NCBI GenBank assembly: GCA_018713365.1
Contig: DVOU01000015.1
Span: forward strand, 12,208-76,207
Origin: Pullichristensenella excrementipullorum
GTDB lineage: Bacteria > Bacillota > Clostridia > Christensenellales > Aristaeellaceae
Length of the DNA: 64,000 nucleotides
Direction of reading: 5' to 3'
Shown here: piece by piece, positions 7,092 to 22,000 of the stretch
Numbering within the stretch: position 1 is the first letter of the stretch
Layout: each line of letters opens with the position of its first letter
Notes under the pieces: generated by a model
The model's input: only the letters and a program-made list of their open reading frames with translations
Database searches by the model: none
What the model was told of the DNA's origin: nothing
Program-made: the position numbers and the translations under genes

Positions 7092-10000
7092 ATGAGAAAG
7101 ATCGCAGAAAAGTGGCTGGCATTGCTCATGGCTATGCTCATGTTGCTCAGCTCCATGCCGCTGACCGCGCTGGCGGAACAGGTTTACAGCGAAGGCCTGA
7201 CCATCACCGCCAAGGAAGCGCCCGAGGAAACGGACGCGGCGGACGCCGGCAGCGCGGATGTCGCGGCTGCGCTCAAGGCAGCGCAGGACGCGGCGGCGCA
7301 GAACGCCGCATCCGGCGGTTATGTCGAACTGTATTCCGCGAGCGTGCAGACGCCGCAGCCGATCGCAACAGGCGAAGAGTTCGTCTATGAGATCGGCTAC
7401 AAGCTCTCTCCGGCGCCGACTTACAAGGACTCCACCGGTACGCCGCAGGCTGCGTTCTCGCAGTACGAAGATGTCACGATCAACATCGACGTGCCGGAAG
7501 GCATCGTGCTGTTGGGCGCGGATGGCACTGAGTACCGCGATACATACACCATCTCCCTGGGCGACAAGCCCATCACGGGCGGCGCGGCCCAGACGGTGAC
7601 CGTCAGGGCCCGCATGGTCGGCAACGGCACTGTGCCGGATGCCACGTCCTTTGACAAGCTCGGCGTGGACATCGCCGCGAACGTCACGGTCGGTGGACAG
7701 ACCGTGGAGTTCACGTATGCTCTGCCCGACGACAGCAACAACTCCACTGTGACCAACGAGGCCACCGGCGAGTGGAAGATCGAGAAGACGGAGGGCACCC
7801 CCGCCGTCAGCGGCGATGAAGTGACCCTGACCTGGACGATCAAGATCGGCAAGGTCGCGGACACGGGCTTCACCGGCAGCAACTCTGCCTACAACACCAC
7901 GGGTGCGCTCAACTTTGAAAACTTCTCCCTCACCGATAACCTGCCCATCATCACGGGCAAGGACAACAAACAGTACGCGCCCAAGAGTTCGTCCATCACC
8001 GCGAATGGCACGACGCGCGACAGCGGCAGCGCGGGCGAGACCGAACTTACTACCACTTACTATGCCACTACCCCCCTCACCGAGGGCGGCGTCACTACCG
8101 AAACTCCCTATTATACCGTATACACCGTAACGGCCACCTACGACAAGGCCGCCTTCGTCTTGCCCTATGGCTTCGAAGAGGAAGTTACCTATAAGAACGA
8201 CGTCGGGATGACCTACCAGCTCGTCGGCGAAGCGGCTGAGACCATCGAGGACTCCGTCGACGGCGAGTATGGCATTCCGACGGACGGCGGCACCATCACC
8301 GTGTATGAACAGCTCCAGCTCGGCACGAATGGCAGCGTCGTGGACTATACTCCCTTCTACAAAACCCTCTTCCCGGACGGCGCGGAATTTGACGTTTACG
8401 CGGCGGCGGACTGGGACAATGGCGCGCCCGCGGAAGGTGCGCAGCCCGTTACCACGCTGACCGTGGACGCCGAGGCAGGTGCAACCACCGCCACGCTCGC
8501 CCCGGGCACCTACTATGTCGTGCAGACGAGCGCCCCCACAGGCACGAAAACGCCCGCCAACGAGGGCACATTCCAGACCGCGATCGTGACCAGCGGCGGC
8601 AACGTCACCCTCACCTTCACCAACCTCGTCAAGAACAAGGGCATCCTTGAGATCGACAAGGTCAACGCCTCCGGCGCCGCCCTTCCGGGCGCTGCGTTCA
8701 CCCTCACGGCGTCTGACGGCGAGACTACCTATCCCCTGAGCCTCGATGCGAACGGCCACGGCGTGATCGTGCTGCCGGAGGGTACCTATACCCTTTCGGA
8801 GACCACCGTGCCGGCTGGCTACGTGCAGATGGAAGATGTTAAAATCACCATCGCCGAAGGCCAGACCAACAGCACCTACACGGGCGATAACGCTCTTGTC
8901 AACTACTCCAACAAGGGCTCCCTGACCATCACCAAAAAGCTCACCGACGGCGAGTACGAAGGCGCTGCGGGCGCGGATCCGTCCGGCAAGGTCAGCAAGG
9001 ACTTCACCTTCAACATCTACCGCTCGACCACCACGCCGGTGTCCACCGAGGGCGACCCCTACATGAAGGCCACCATCCCGGCCGGCCAGAATGCGGTCAC
9101 GGTTTCCGATCTGGATGTCGTCAATGAAAATGGCGATCTCTACTACTATACCGTCGTCGAAGTCGCCGATGATGACGCCCGCTTCGTCTACGACGATACG
9201 CAGATCGCCTTTAACTTCAAGGGCGAGGGCGATGGCGTCTACACCACCACCGCTTCCGCGACCTTCACCAACGTCCTTCTCAGCAAGCTGAGCTTCAAGA
9301 AGGAAGAGAAGACGCTCTCCGGCAACAGGCCGATGGATGGCGTCACCTTTGATGTGCGCTCCGGCTCTGCGGACGGCACAGTCGTCGCCGAGGTGACCAC
9401 CGGCACGGACGGTATCGCCACCACCGAGCCGCTGCCCATCAGGGATGCGAACGGCGAACTCATCAACTACTACATCGTCGAGACCAACGTCTCCGACGAC
9501 TACACCACCGTCTACCCGGCGGATGGCAACGCCGAAGACAACGCCTGGGGTCCCATCAACCTGAGCTTTACCGAGACGACGAGCAAGACCAACACGCCCA
9601 TCGTCAACGAAAGGCACGAAACAGGCCTCACCATTAAAAAGACCGACCAGAGCGGCAATGCCATTGCGAACGCGACCTTCACCGTGCAGGACGAGGATGA
9701 CCAGTACGCAGTGGTCAGCGACGGCGCCGTCACCTGGCAGGATGAAGAGGCGACCCTGACCACCAACGCCAGCGGCCAGATCGCCCTCTCCGGCATCCCC
9801 AACGGCACCTACACCGTCACCGAAGTCAGCGTGCCGGAGCCCTACCTGTCCACCGGCTCCGTGACCGGCGCGGACGAGGGCTCGGCTTCCACGGAAGGCG
9901 CGCTGTCCGGCTCGGTCATGCTGGACACGCTCGAGCAGAAGACCATCACCTTCAAAAACGACAAAAAGCCCGTCCTCACCTTCACCAAAAATGTCGCGGG

Positions 10001-13000
10001 CAATGTCAGCGGCGATTTCACCTTCGAGCTGTACGCCGCCGACGCAGCGGGCACCGCTCCCACGGACAACAAGATCGGCGAAACGATCACCGTGGAGGAT
10101 GGCAAGAGCGCTTCCGTGACCGTCGACGCTGCCGGCGCCTACTTCCTCAAGGAAGTGTCCTGGCCTGCCGGCGTAATCGCCCCGACGCTTATCCACACGC
10201 AGCCCAGCACGGGCGTCTATGTGGACGACACCGGCGTCTACTACGGCCCCTACACGCTGAACAACAACAATACCTCCACCCAGACCATCACCAACACCCC
10301 CAACAGCGGTTCCCTGACCATCAACAAGCTCGACGCCAAGACGGACGCCAAGCTCACCGGCGCGACCTTCACCGTCAGCGTCGATACCACGGGCTGGTCG
10401 GAAGAACTCATCGGCCTCCTGCCCAACGGCTTTGCGAAGGTAGGGGAGACGGCCACCTATGCCATGACCACGGGCGCGACCAACGCCAATGGCCAGGTTG
10501 ACGTCAGAAGCCTGCCCATCTACAATGGCGATGCGCTGATCGAGTACACCGTCACCGAAGCCACCGCCCCGGAAAACTACCTCATCGACGACGAGCCGCA
10601 GACGGCGACGCTCGCCCTCAACGGCACGGCCTACACCGCCTCCCTGACCTTCAACGACCCGCCCATGGCCAAGGTCGTCGTCACCAAGACTTGGTACAGC
10701 CAGTGGGAGCAGGACAGCCACAACAAGGTCGACTACGCGCTTGCCGGCGCCAAGATCGCCATCTTTGAAGAGGTCGATGGCAAGCTCGTTCAGGTCGGCG
10801 AAACGCAGGAGACCGCCGCGGACGGCACCACCACCTTCGAGGGGCTGGACGGCACCAAGACCTACTACGTCTTTGAGTTGAGCAACCCGCTCGGCCTCGA
10901 GGCGGCGGACAGGGAACTTGCCGGCAGCGTGGAAACGCTGGAGGCACTGTCCGCATCGGAAGCGCTGACCGCCTACTACGGCGAGACGCTGTCCCTCAAC
11001 GGTGAGACCGACAATCAGGCCGAAGCCGCCCTCGTCAACGTCGAGACCTATGTGCAGCTGACGCTGAACAAGTGGTATCAGCCGGAGGAGAACGTCGGCA
11101 CGGCCGAAAACCCCGTTTGGGAAGACGACAAGGATGAAGAGCCCAAGACCCTCGACCGCGCCAAGTTCCACCTCTACTACTGCACGCTGGAAAAATATGA
11201 AGCCGCGAACAGGGACATCCAGACCCTCGTCGGCAGCAAAGCGGGCATGGAAGCGTACCTGTACAGCGACTATGTCTATGAGTCCGGCATCTCCAACGGC
11301 GCCGGTCCCGGCGCGGTCGTCACCGGCGCGCTGCCCGGCGGCTACGTCTACTGGTTTAATGAGTTCGAGGCTCCCGCGGGCTTTGTGACGCCCGAGTGGC
11401 CATACGGCATCAGCGTGGCCTTCGTGCCCGACGAGGCGCAGGGCAACGAGGTCTCCTACATGGAGAACAGGAAGCCCTCCACCAGCATGGAAAACGACCC
11501 GGTGCATGGCCCGGGCACCATCCGCTACCTGCAGGTGATGGTCGACAAGATCGCCCGTCCTGAGGAAGGCGATGTTATCGACCTGCCCAACACCACCTTT
11601 GAGCTGTGGCTGACGGACTCCACCTACACCGAGCGCAAGGTGCGCGTGGCCAAGTTCACCACCGGCGTCGACCTGCCGGAAACGGATGAGTACATGCCCG
11701 GCCGCGGCGTGTCCGAGTCCATCCAGATGCACAAGCTGTACGATGAATATCCCGAATACGTCACCTTCCATAAGGGTGAGATGATCAACGGCGTACAGCA
11801 CGGCGAATACGATGCCTACTTTGTCCTCGTCGAAACGGAGTGGCCGGCGAACACCACGCCCCAGAGCTACACCTATCCGCTGCATATCCTTACCAACAGC
11901 GGCAACGACGCGGATAATACCCTTGCCACCTTGGACAATACCTACACCAAGGACCGTGGCAACCCCATCGTCAACACCCTTGCCCAGAATGTGACCGTGG
12001 CCTTCAAGAAGGTCGGTTACAGCGCTGACGATCCCAACACCACCTGGCCGCTTTCCGGCGCGGAGATCACCATTTACTCCGACGCCGCCTGCACCATGGA
12101 AGTCGCCTCCGGCACCACCGGGGCGGACGGCCTGGTCTACTTCACCCTCCTTCCGACCACGACCTACTATTGGAAGGAGACCATCGTCCCCAACGGCTAC
12201 GAGGCCGTTGAAGTGACGGACCACTCCTTCACCACGCCCGATTACAGCAACGCCCTCAAGGGCGGCGAGGACGAATCGACGGAAGTCAAGCCCCTCGTCA
12301 CCGTCGAGAACGTCAAGTACCGCACGCTGCAGCTGGCGAAGGTCGATGAAAACAACAAACAGGTCGTCGCCACGCTGACCATCAAGGGCACCAGCGATAG
12401 CGGCGTCACCGTGAATGAGACCGTCGATACCAAGACCGAGGGCTACGCGGAAGTCGAACTTCCCGCCGGCACCTACACCGTTGCTGAGACCAAGCTCGAA
12501 GGCCGCGACCTCAGCACCGCGGAAAAGGCCTACTTCGCCCTCATCAACGACAATACGACCGTCACCTTCGACGAGGATGATGCGGTCGAGACGCTCACCT
12601 TCAAGAACCCCGGCAGGGGCAAGCTCACCCTCACCAAGCAGGACGACACCGAAGAACCCATGGAGGGCGTGCAGTTCCAGCTGCACTTCAAGGCCTTTGC
12701 CAACGCAAGCGACCTCAGCGCCACCACCGCCCCGGCGGCGAACACCGTCAATGGCGATGTGAAGACGGAGACCGGCGTCACCGTCTCGCAGCAGCAGCTG
12801 ACGACGGATGACGAGGGCGAGATTTACCTCGAAAACCTCGTCCCCGGCTGGTACAAGCTGACCGAGCTTGAAGGCGACAACAACGAAAACCACGTGCTGG
12901 CAGACCCCGTGGTCATCAAGGTGACCGCGAGCAACTTCGGCACGGCGCTTGGCAACGCTTCCGCCACCGTCACCAACACCCGCAAGGGCTACCTCAACGT

Positions 13001-16000
13001 GGAGAAGGCCTGGGAGGGCGGCTTTGCCGATTCCTTCAATGCCTCTGCGCAGAAAGTGACCTTCGAGGTCTACTCGGATGAAACCTGCAAGACCGAGGTC
13101 GCGTCGTTCACCGTGACCGGCACAGGCGCGGCCACCCCCGTGGCCCTCAAGCCCGGCACCTACTACGTCAAGGAGACGACCTCCGGCGCCTGGTACACCA
13201 ACTACGACGTCACCTACACCATAGACGTCTCCGGCCGCGAGGATACTTCGGCTTGGCTGCCCGAAAATGGCGGCGCCGTAGAGGTCGTCATCGACGCCAA
13301 CGATGATGCAAACAACCCCGTCATGGTGTCCTTCACCAACGTCGGCTACTTCGCGGACCTCACCTTTGACAAGGTGGACGACAGCGAACCCGCCCAGCCG
13401 GTCGAAGGCGCGACCTTCGCCCTCTACTACGGCGAAGGCGACGCGGCGAAGTTCTACAATAAGAATGGCACTTGGGGCGCGCAGTCCAGCGCCACGAGCT
13501 ATGCCTCGAACGCGGAAGGCAAGGTCACCATCGCGGACATCAAGCTGCCCTGCGCTGTGGTCACCGCCTCCGCGGACATGAGCGGCACGTTCTACATCAA
13601 GGAGCTGACCACGCCCGACGCCTACACCGCCCCCGAGACCGACAAGGAAGTCACCCTCGCGCCCGGCTCCGACGTGACCCTCACGGGCGAGGATGCCATC
13701 GTCAACGAAAAGGGCGTGGTCATCACCCTGACCAAGTACAACAAGCCCTACGCCGTGACCGAGGGCCGCGAGCCGCTCGATGGCGCGGGGTTCACCCTCT
13801 ACCACATGTCGGCGAGCGGCAGCGTCAAGGAGACCTTCCCGGCGCAGACCACGAAGAACGGCCAGGTGCAGTTCGTCAACCTGCCGCAGCTCAAGGATGG
13901 CGAGTACTACGCCATCCAGGAGACCGTGACGCCCGACGGCTATCTGCAGGATTCGCTGGAGCTGTACACCGTCGCCAACGGTACGTACACCCAGATCACG
14001 GCTGAGAACGGCTACTTCCGCGTGGCGACGGACAAGGACGTCACCCTCGCGGCCTACAATACGCCGCTTGGCAAGATCGCCATCCTCAAGTACGACTATA
14101 TCAACACCGACGAAAAGCCCGTGGGCGCCACCTTCACCGCCACCAACGATGAAGACAGCACCATTTTCTACAATGGCACGCTGCGCCTGGCGGACGGCAG
14201 CGACGAACAGACCCTCGCGGGCGGCTACACGCTCACCGGCGACCACTACGTCAAGGGCGATGTCTCCTACACCATCGCCTACCTGACGGGCGTCGCTCCC
14301 GGCACCTACACCGTCGAGGAGAACACCAAGCCCACCGGCTACCTCTACACGCCGGATTCTGAGCCGGGCGACCCGTGGCACACGACTCAGACCGTTAAGG
14401 TCGAAAACGACGGTAGCACCGCCGTGGTGGTCTTTGCCAACCTGCCCGACCCGGAGGACTTCACCGTCAACATCGACAAGTCCGCCGAATACCTCGGAGA
14501 GGGCGACCTGCTCGGCGAGGAATACCAGACCGTCAAGTTCACCCTCAGCAACTTCACCTCCGGCACCGAGCTGCCGCTGGAGACCGCGGTACTCAAGGAT
14601 GACACCTTCTCCTTCACCGACGAGGACGGCAACACCGTGGAAGGCGTCGAGTGGTATGTGGAGAGCGTGACCATCGGCGCGGCCCACTACGAGGACACCG
14701 CCTACGCCGAAAGCCCCTCTACCGAGACCATCCAAGCCACCCTTAAGGTCAAGGGCGCCGACGGCACTTGGAGCGAGCATGGCTCCTACGCCCTCGACAG
14801 CGCTAAGACCATTCCCTTCGACGCCAACGCCTGCCAGGGCATTGAGATCACCTACGGCAACGCGGATGGCCAGCTCGACGCCGGCTTCACGGCGGGCGAC
14901 GTCATCCTCACCGTCAAGGCGCGCCAGCCGGTCGATAGCGAAGCGACTATCCCGGTCGCCAAGATCGGCAACACCGCTTCCATCTCCATGACCTACGACT
15001 TTGGCACCATCGGCGCCGAAGAAGACGGCGCGACCAAGACCAAGAGCGACTCGGCCAGCGCCAGCGTCGAAGTCGATGAAGCGCCCGCACTGCCGAAGGC
15101 TTCCATCACGAAGTCTGCCGCGGTGGAGACCCTCACTGGCGAACCCGTCTTCGGCGAGAACGTCAGCGTGGGCGAGCGCCTGCGCTACACCATCACCCTC
15201 ACCGGCGAAAGCGACGAGATGATGGAAGATCCCATCCTCGCCGACGCGCTCCCGGCGGGCCTTGCGGTGGTCGAAGACGGCATCACCGCCGTGGCTTCCA
15301 ATCCGGCGAACCTCACTGTGGGTGAAGTGCGCCAGTCCGGCCAGAACATCACCGTCACCACCAGCGGCCACCTCGCCAAGGGCGAAACGCTGACCCTCAC
15401 TATCCTCGCGGACGTCCTGCCCACGGCGCTGCTCGACGCGGCGACGCTGACCAACACGGCCTATGCCTTCAACGGCATCACCGTGCCCAAGAGCGTCGAC
15501 AACGTGCATGGCTCCTCCTTCACGGACGAGGCGGGCGTGCTGCCCAGCGTCGAAGTGCCGGAAGCTTTCCAGGGCGCCATTGGCGAAGGCAGCGGCAAGG
15601 CCATCTCCGCCGAGGTCAGCAACAACGTCTCCAGCGCCTCCGGCACCACCATCAACAAGATGGTCCGTGTCGATGGCTCGAACTGGGTGGCGAACGAAGG
15701 CCTGCTGGTCGCCGAAAAGGGCGGCAACATCTACTACCAGGTCACCGTCAGCAACAACGGCGGGACCAAGACCAACCTGCGCATACTCGACGTTCTCCCC
15801 TACGCGGGCGACGACAACGGCAGTTACTGGGGCCCGACCCTCACCGGCGAGGTGGAGACCAACCACGGCACGGTCTACTACTCCACGCAGTCCCTGGACG
15901 AGGTCGCCGACACGCTGGATAACGCCGTAGGTGAAGATGGCAAGGTCACCGGCGACTGGACGAAGAACGCCTCTGGCGCGAAGTCCTTCCTCGTCGTGAT

Positions 16001-19000
16001 CAATGAACTCCGCGCTGACGAGACCGTGACCATCACCTACACCACCAAGGCGCCGGCGAACCCGGCTGACTCGGCCTATTACCAGCTGGCCATCAACACG
16101 GCCTACTGCACGTACGACTTTGGCCCGTCCATCCTCTCCAGCGCCGACACCAAGGTCACCATCATGCCGGACAAGGTCAGCCTCGGCGACCGCGTCTGGA
16201 TCGATGAAAACGCCAACGGCATTCAGGATGAGACCGAGACCAAGGTGCCCGGCGGCACGACCACCTTCATGCTTGTTCCTTCCATGGAAGGAGAGGAAGG
16301 CAACGTTCTCTACGCGCAGGCAGATGAGGAAGGCTATTACAGCTTCTCGAACCTCAACCCCGCCGCGCCGCAGCGCGGCACCGCGCGCTACTTCCCTGGC
16401 AGCGGCGATGTCGACTACACCAGCCTCATGGGCAACGCCCGCGCGACCTACCAGCTCGAAGTCGATGTCCCGGCTGGCTACCGCATCACCACGCCCAGCA
16501 AGACCACGGTCGAAGAGCGCAAGGGGAACGACAGCGACTTTGCCCTCACCGGCGAGACCATCAAGTTCTACATCCCGGCGGGTGGCATGGACGACACCTA
16601 CGATGTCGGCCTCATCCGCGAGCGCAACCTGACCATCACCAAGGAGGGCATCAACGGCCTGAAGGTCGAAGGCGCCCAGTTCGAGATCTACGGCCCGTAC
16701 GACGTCACCCCGACCGCGATCACAGAGGATAAACTCGTCGGCACCATCACCACGGGTGCGAATGGCGTTGCGACCTTTACCTCGACCGACGACACCTACC
16801 TCAACGCCTACGCCTTCTACGTAGTCGTCGAGACCTCCACGCCGGAGAACTACGACGCTGCCAACCTCACGGCCACCGGCACCTCCGTGGTCTCCAACCC
16901 GAAGCCCACCGTCACCGGCGAAGGTATTAAGGATGGCAACTACTTCGTGCTTGCACCCTTCAAGGGCGAGGGCATGGAAGGCGCCGCTTCCGATGAAGTG
17001 TCTGTCATCAACACCTACGAAGCCACGGGCGAACTCGTTATCAAGGGCACCAAGGTGCTCACCGGCGAGACGCTCAACGCGGGCGACTACTCTTTCACCA
17101 TCACTTCCGCTGATGACAAGGACTTTGAAGACGAGACCGTTAAGAACGATGCGGATGGCAACATCGCCTTCAGCACCATCCGCTACACCTACGCCGACGT
17201 GCAGTACCTCGAAAGCGATGAGGCTGCTGAGCACGATCACGCTTACCACTACACGGTGACCGAGGTCGACGGCGAAAAGGACGGCATCGTCTACGATACC
17301 ACCCCGCGCGAGATCACTGTCACGCTCTCGGACAATGATGGCGATGGCAAAATCACCGTCACCGTCGAGGTGGGCGAGGAGACTTCCACGAGCGCCACGG
17401 GTACGGCGCAGCTGCTCTTCACCAACGCGGCGGAAGGCCAGCTCAGCGTCACCAAGACTGTTGAGAGCAATGTCGAAGGCGACGGGAACAAGCCCTTCAC
17501 CTTCACGGTCGAACTCAGCAATGTCGATGCGGCTGTGGATGGCGCCTACAAGACCACCATCACCGAAGCTGGCGAGACCACGTCGGGTGCCGACCTGACG
17601 GTCGCGGGCGGCAAGGGCACCTTCACCCTCAAGCACGGCCAGACCATCACCATCGGCGGTATCCCCAACGGCACGGGGTATACCGTCACCGAGGCGGACG
17701 TCAAGGCGGATGGCTTCACCACCACCTCCGAGAACGCCTCTGGCAGCATCGCCACCGGCGCGACTGCCGCGGCGACCTTCACCAACACCCACAAGGTCGG
17801 CGGCCTCACGGTAGAGAAGACCATCGACGGCAACGGCAAGGATGAGGGAAAGGACTTCACCTTCACCGTCACCCTCGAACACGACACGCTGCCGCTGAAC
17901 AACAACTACGGCGTGCAGTTCGAGAACGTTACGCTTGCAGAAGGCGAGACCGGCTACAAGGCCACGGCCACCTTCACCCTCAAGGGCGGCGAGAGGAAGA
18001 TCCTCACCGGCATCCCGGCGGGCACGAAGTACACCGTCACCGAGCAGGACTACACCGCTGAGGGCTACGTGACCGACATCCCCACCAACGCCGAGGACAC
18101 GATCACGGAGAACGGCAACCCCACCGTGACCTTCAAGAACACCCGCAACGTCGGCGGCCTGACCGTCAGCAAGACCGTCGACGGCAACGACTTTGATGAG
18201 AACAAGGCGTTCGACATCACCGTCACCCTCACGGCTCCGGCGAACGTCAACCTCGTCGGCAGCTACACGGGCGCGCAGAGCGGCAGCATCATCGTCGCCG
18301 CCACGTCGACCGGCGCGAGCTGGACCAAGACCTTTAGCCTGAAGCACGGTGAGTCCATTAACTTCACCGGCCTGCCGGAGAAGACCACCTACGTGGTCTT
18401 CGAGGCGGACTACGCTGCGGAAGGCTACGTCAAGAACGTCTCCGGCACGGAGGAAGGCTCCATCAAGGCAGAGACGACCGCCGCCGTGGCCTACACCAAC
18501 ATCCGCGATACCGGCGATCTGGTCATCACCAAGGTCGTCTCCGGCACCGGCGGGGAAGAGGACCGCGAATTTGACTTCACGCTTACCCTCACGAAGAACG
18601 AGGACGGCGCGAATGTCGATGGCACCTACGATACCACCCTCACGACCACCACCGAGGATGGCACGACCACCGAGGATGGCACCCTGACGGTCTCGGGCGG
18701 CACGGCCGACTTCAAGTTGAAGCACGGCCAGACTATCACCATCAAGGGTCTCCCGGACGGCACGGGCTACGAAGTGACCGAGACCGTACCGACCGCCGAC
18801 GGCTACACCGTGGCAAAGACCGGCGAGGAGGGCGACATCGACAAGGATACGCCCGCCGCCGCGACCTTCACCAACACCCGCAAGGTCGGCGGCCTCACCG
18901 TCACCAAGAAGACCGAGGGCAGCGGCCTTGAGGAAGGCTACCCGAACACGCACGAGACCTACAAGATCACCGTGGACTTCACCGCGCCCACCAACGTGAC

Positions 19001-22000
19001 CCTCACCGGCACGTGGACGCAGGGCGAGAAGAGCGGCGATGTCGCGGCGACGCAGAACTTTGAACTCGCCTCTGATGAGAGCGTCGTCTTCACCGGCCTG
19101 CCGGCGGGCACGACCTACACCATCAGCGAGACGGACTACACCTCCGATGGTTACGAAGCGGCGGTCTTCTCCTCGAAGACGGGCACCATCCCCGGCGAGG
19201 AGGGCGCGAACAGCGTCACCGCCACCGTCACCAACGAGCGCAACACCGGCAGCCTCAGCGTCGAAAAGATCGTCAAAGGCACCGGCGCGCAGACGGAGAA
19301 GGTCTTCACCTTCACCCTCCAGCTCACCAACACCGGCGTGACGCTCGAAGGCACCTACCCGGCCGACATAGGCGGTACGGCCACCACCGTTTCCGTGGAT
19401 GCGTCCGGCAAGGCGACCCTCACCCTCAAGGGTGGCGAGACCATCACCATCAACGGCATCCCCGATGGCACAGCCTACGAAGTGACCGAGGCGTACTACA
19501 CCGCCGAGGGCTACACCGTGGCAAAGACCGGCGAGAAGGGAACCATCGCCGACGGCCAGACCGCCGAGGCGACCTTCACCAACACCCGCAACGTCGGTGG
19601 CCTCACCGTCACCAAGAAGACCGCGGGCAACGGCCTTGAGGAGCCGGGCGTGCAGGATGCGTTCGACATCACCATCACCCTTGCCCCGAAGCCGGGCGTG
19701 GACCTCGTCGGCACCGTGAATGGCGTGGCTCTGCCCGCCGATGGCGCCGTCACCGAGGGCGTGTGGAGCAAGACCTTCACCCTCGCCTCGGATGAGAGCG
19801 TCACCTTCACCGGCTTGCCGGAAGGCACGGCCTACACCGTCTCCGAGGAAGACTACACCGCGCAGGGCTTCATCACCACGATCACGCCGCAGACCGGCAC
19901 CATCGAGGTTGAAGACGGCGCGACCGAAGCGCCCACGGTGGAAGTCACCGTCACCAACACCCGCAATGTCGGCGGCCTGACCATTGCCAAGATCGTCACC
20001 GGCAGCGGCAGCAGCGCCAGCGATACCTTCACCTTCCGCCTCGAGCTTGAGAACGATACGGTGAATGTCGATGGCGAGTACACCATGACCTACTCCGACG
20101 TTGAGCAGCCCGTCCTTCTCACCGTCACCGGCGGCGAAGCGGAGATCACCCTCCACGGCGGCCAGACGGCGCTGATCGAGGGCATCCCGGTGAATACGGA
20201 CTACACCGTCACCGAGCTGACCGTCGCCGAAGCGGACGCCGAGACCGGCGAGGCCGACGAAAACGGCTACGTGCTGACCACCGACAACGGCCTGACCGGC
20301 ACGATCACCAGCACCGAAGCCGCCTATCAGGCGAGCTTCACCAACGACCGCAAGGTCGGCGACCTGACCGTCACCAAGGCCGTCGAGGGCAACGGCGAAG
20401 ACGCGCCGAACGCGCTGGATGCGTTCAAGATCACCGTCACCTTCACCGCGCCCAACGGCGTGACCCTCACGGGCGAAGTGAACGGCGCGCCGGTCCAGGC
20501 GAGCAACACCATCGCCCTCAAAGACGGCGAGAGCGTCAAGTTCACTGGCCTGCCGGAGGGCACGACCTACGGAGTGACCGAGGCGGACTACGCTGCCAAC
20601 GGCTACGAAGTGACCTACGACGACTACGCCAGCGGCGACATCGTGGCCCGCGAGACCGCATCGGCCGGCATCGCCACCATCGTGACCAACACGATGAACG
20701 TCGGCGACCTGAGCATCGCCAAGACGGTGACGGGCAGCGGCGCGGAGACCGAGCGCGAGTTCGAGTTCACGCTGACGCTGACGAACGAAACCGGCGTAAA
20801 GGTAGACAACACCTACGAAACCAGCGAAGGCGAGCTGACCGTGACGGGCGGCAAGGCGACCTTCACCCTCAAGGACGGCGAGATGCTGACCATCTACGGC
20901 ATCCCCGAGGGCACGGACTACACCGTGGCCGAGGAAGACTACAGCGCCAACGGCTACGCGACGACGTCCACGGGCGAAGACGGCGAGATCATTGCCGATC
21001 AGACCGCGCAGGCGGAGTTCACCAACCACCGCGACGTGGGCAGCCTGAAGATCACCAAGGAAGTGGAAGGCAACGGCGAAGACGCGCCGAACGCTCTGAC
21101 CGAGTTTGACATCACCGTCACCCTCACCGCGCCGACCGGCGTGGAGCTGGTGGGCGAGTGGAAGCAGGGCGAGAAGAGCGGCAAGGTCGCCTCGAGCAAC
21201 ACCTTCACGCTGACCGACGGCGAGAGCGTCGAACTGACGGGCCTGCCGACGGGCACGAGCTACACGATCACCGAGGCGGACTACGCTGCCAACGGCTACA
21301 TCACCGACATCGACACCTCTTCGGGCGAGATCACGGACGGCGCGCTGCGCGCCACGGTGACCAACACGATGAATGTCGGCGACCTGAGCGTGCTGAAGAC
21401 GGTGACGGGCAGCGGCGCGGAGACCGACCGCGAGTTCGAGTTCACGCTGACGCTGACGAACAACGCTGGCGTAAAGGTGGATAACACCTACGAAACCAGC
21501 GAAGGCGAGCTGACCGTGACGGGCGGCAAGGCGACCTTCACCCTCAAGGGCGGCGAGTCGCTGAGCATCTACGGCATCCCCGAGGGCACGGACTACACCG
21601 TGACCGAGAAGGATCCGGCCGAGCATGGCTACCTCATCACCTCTACCAGCGGCGAGGAGGGAACCATCGGCACCGGCATGAGTTCCGCCACCTTCACCAA
21701 CACCCGCGACATCGGCGAGCTGAGCATCGAAAAGAAGGTCGAGGGCGCCATCGGCGAGACCGACAAGCCCTTCGAGTTCGAGCTGACGCTCACGCCCAGC
21801 GGCAACGGCATCGGCGTGGACGGCGCCTACGACGCGACGCTCTACACGGCGGGTCAGGAGTCGAACACCACCGTCACCGTTGCAAACGGCAAGGCCACCT
21901 TCACCCTCACGCACGACCAGCGTCTGGTCATCCACGAGATCCCGGCGACCGCGAGTTACATCGTTCGCGAGACCTCCTACGCGCTCGAGGGCTACCAGAC

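Noticed and set aside
7056..21935. A 4,959-codon open frame on the minus strand across the giant adhesin gene.
   Set aside because: It lies in codon register with the sense gene and stays open only because TTA, CTA and TCA are avoided. The sense frame has signal peptide, ribosome-binding site and recognisable domains; the antisense frame has none.
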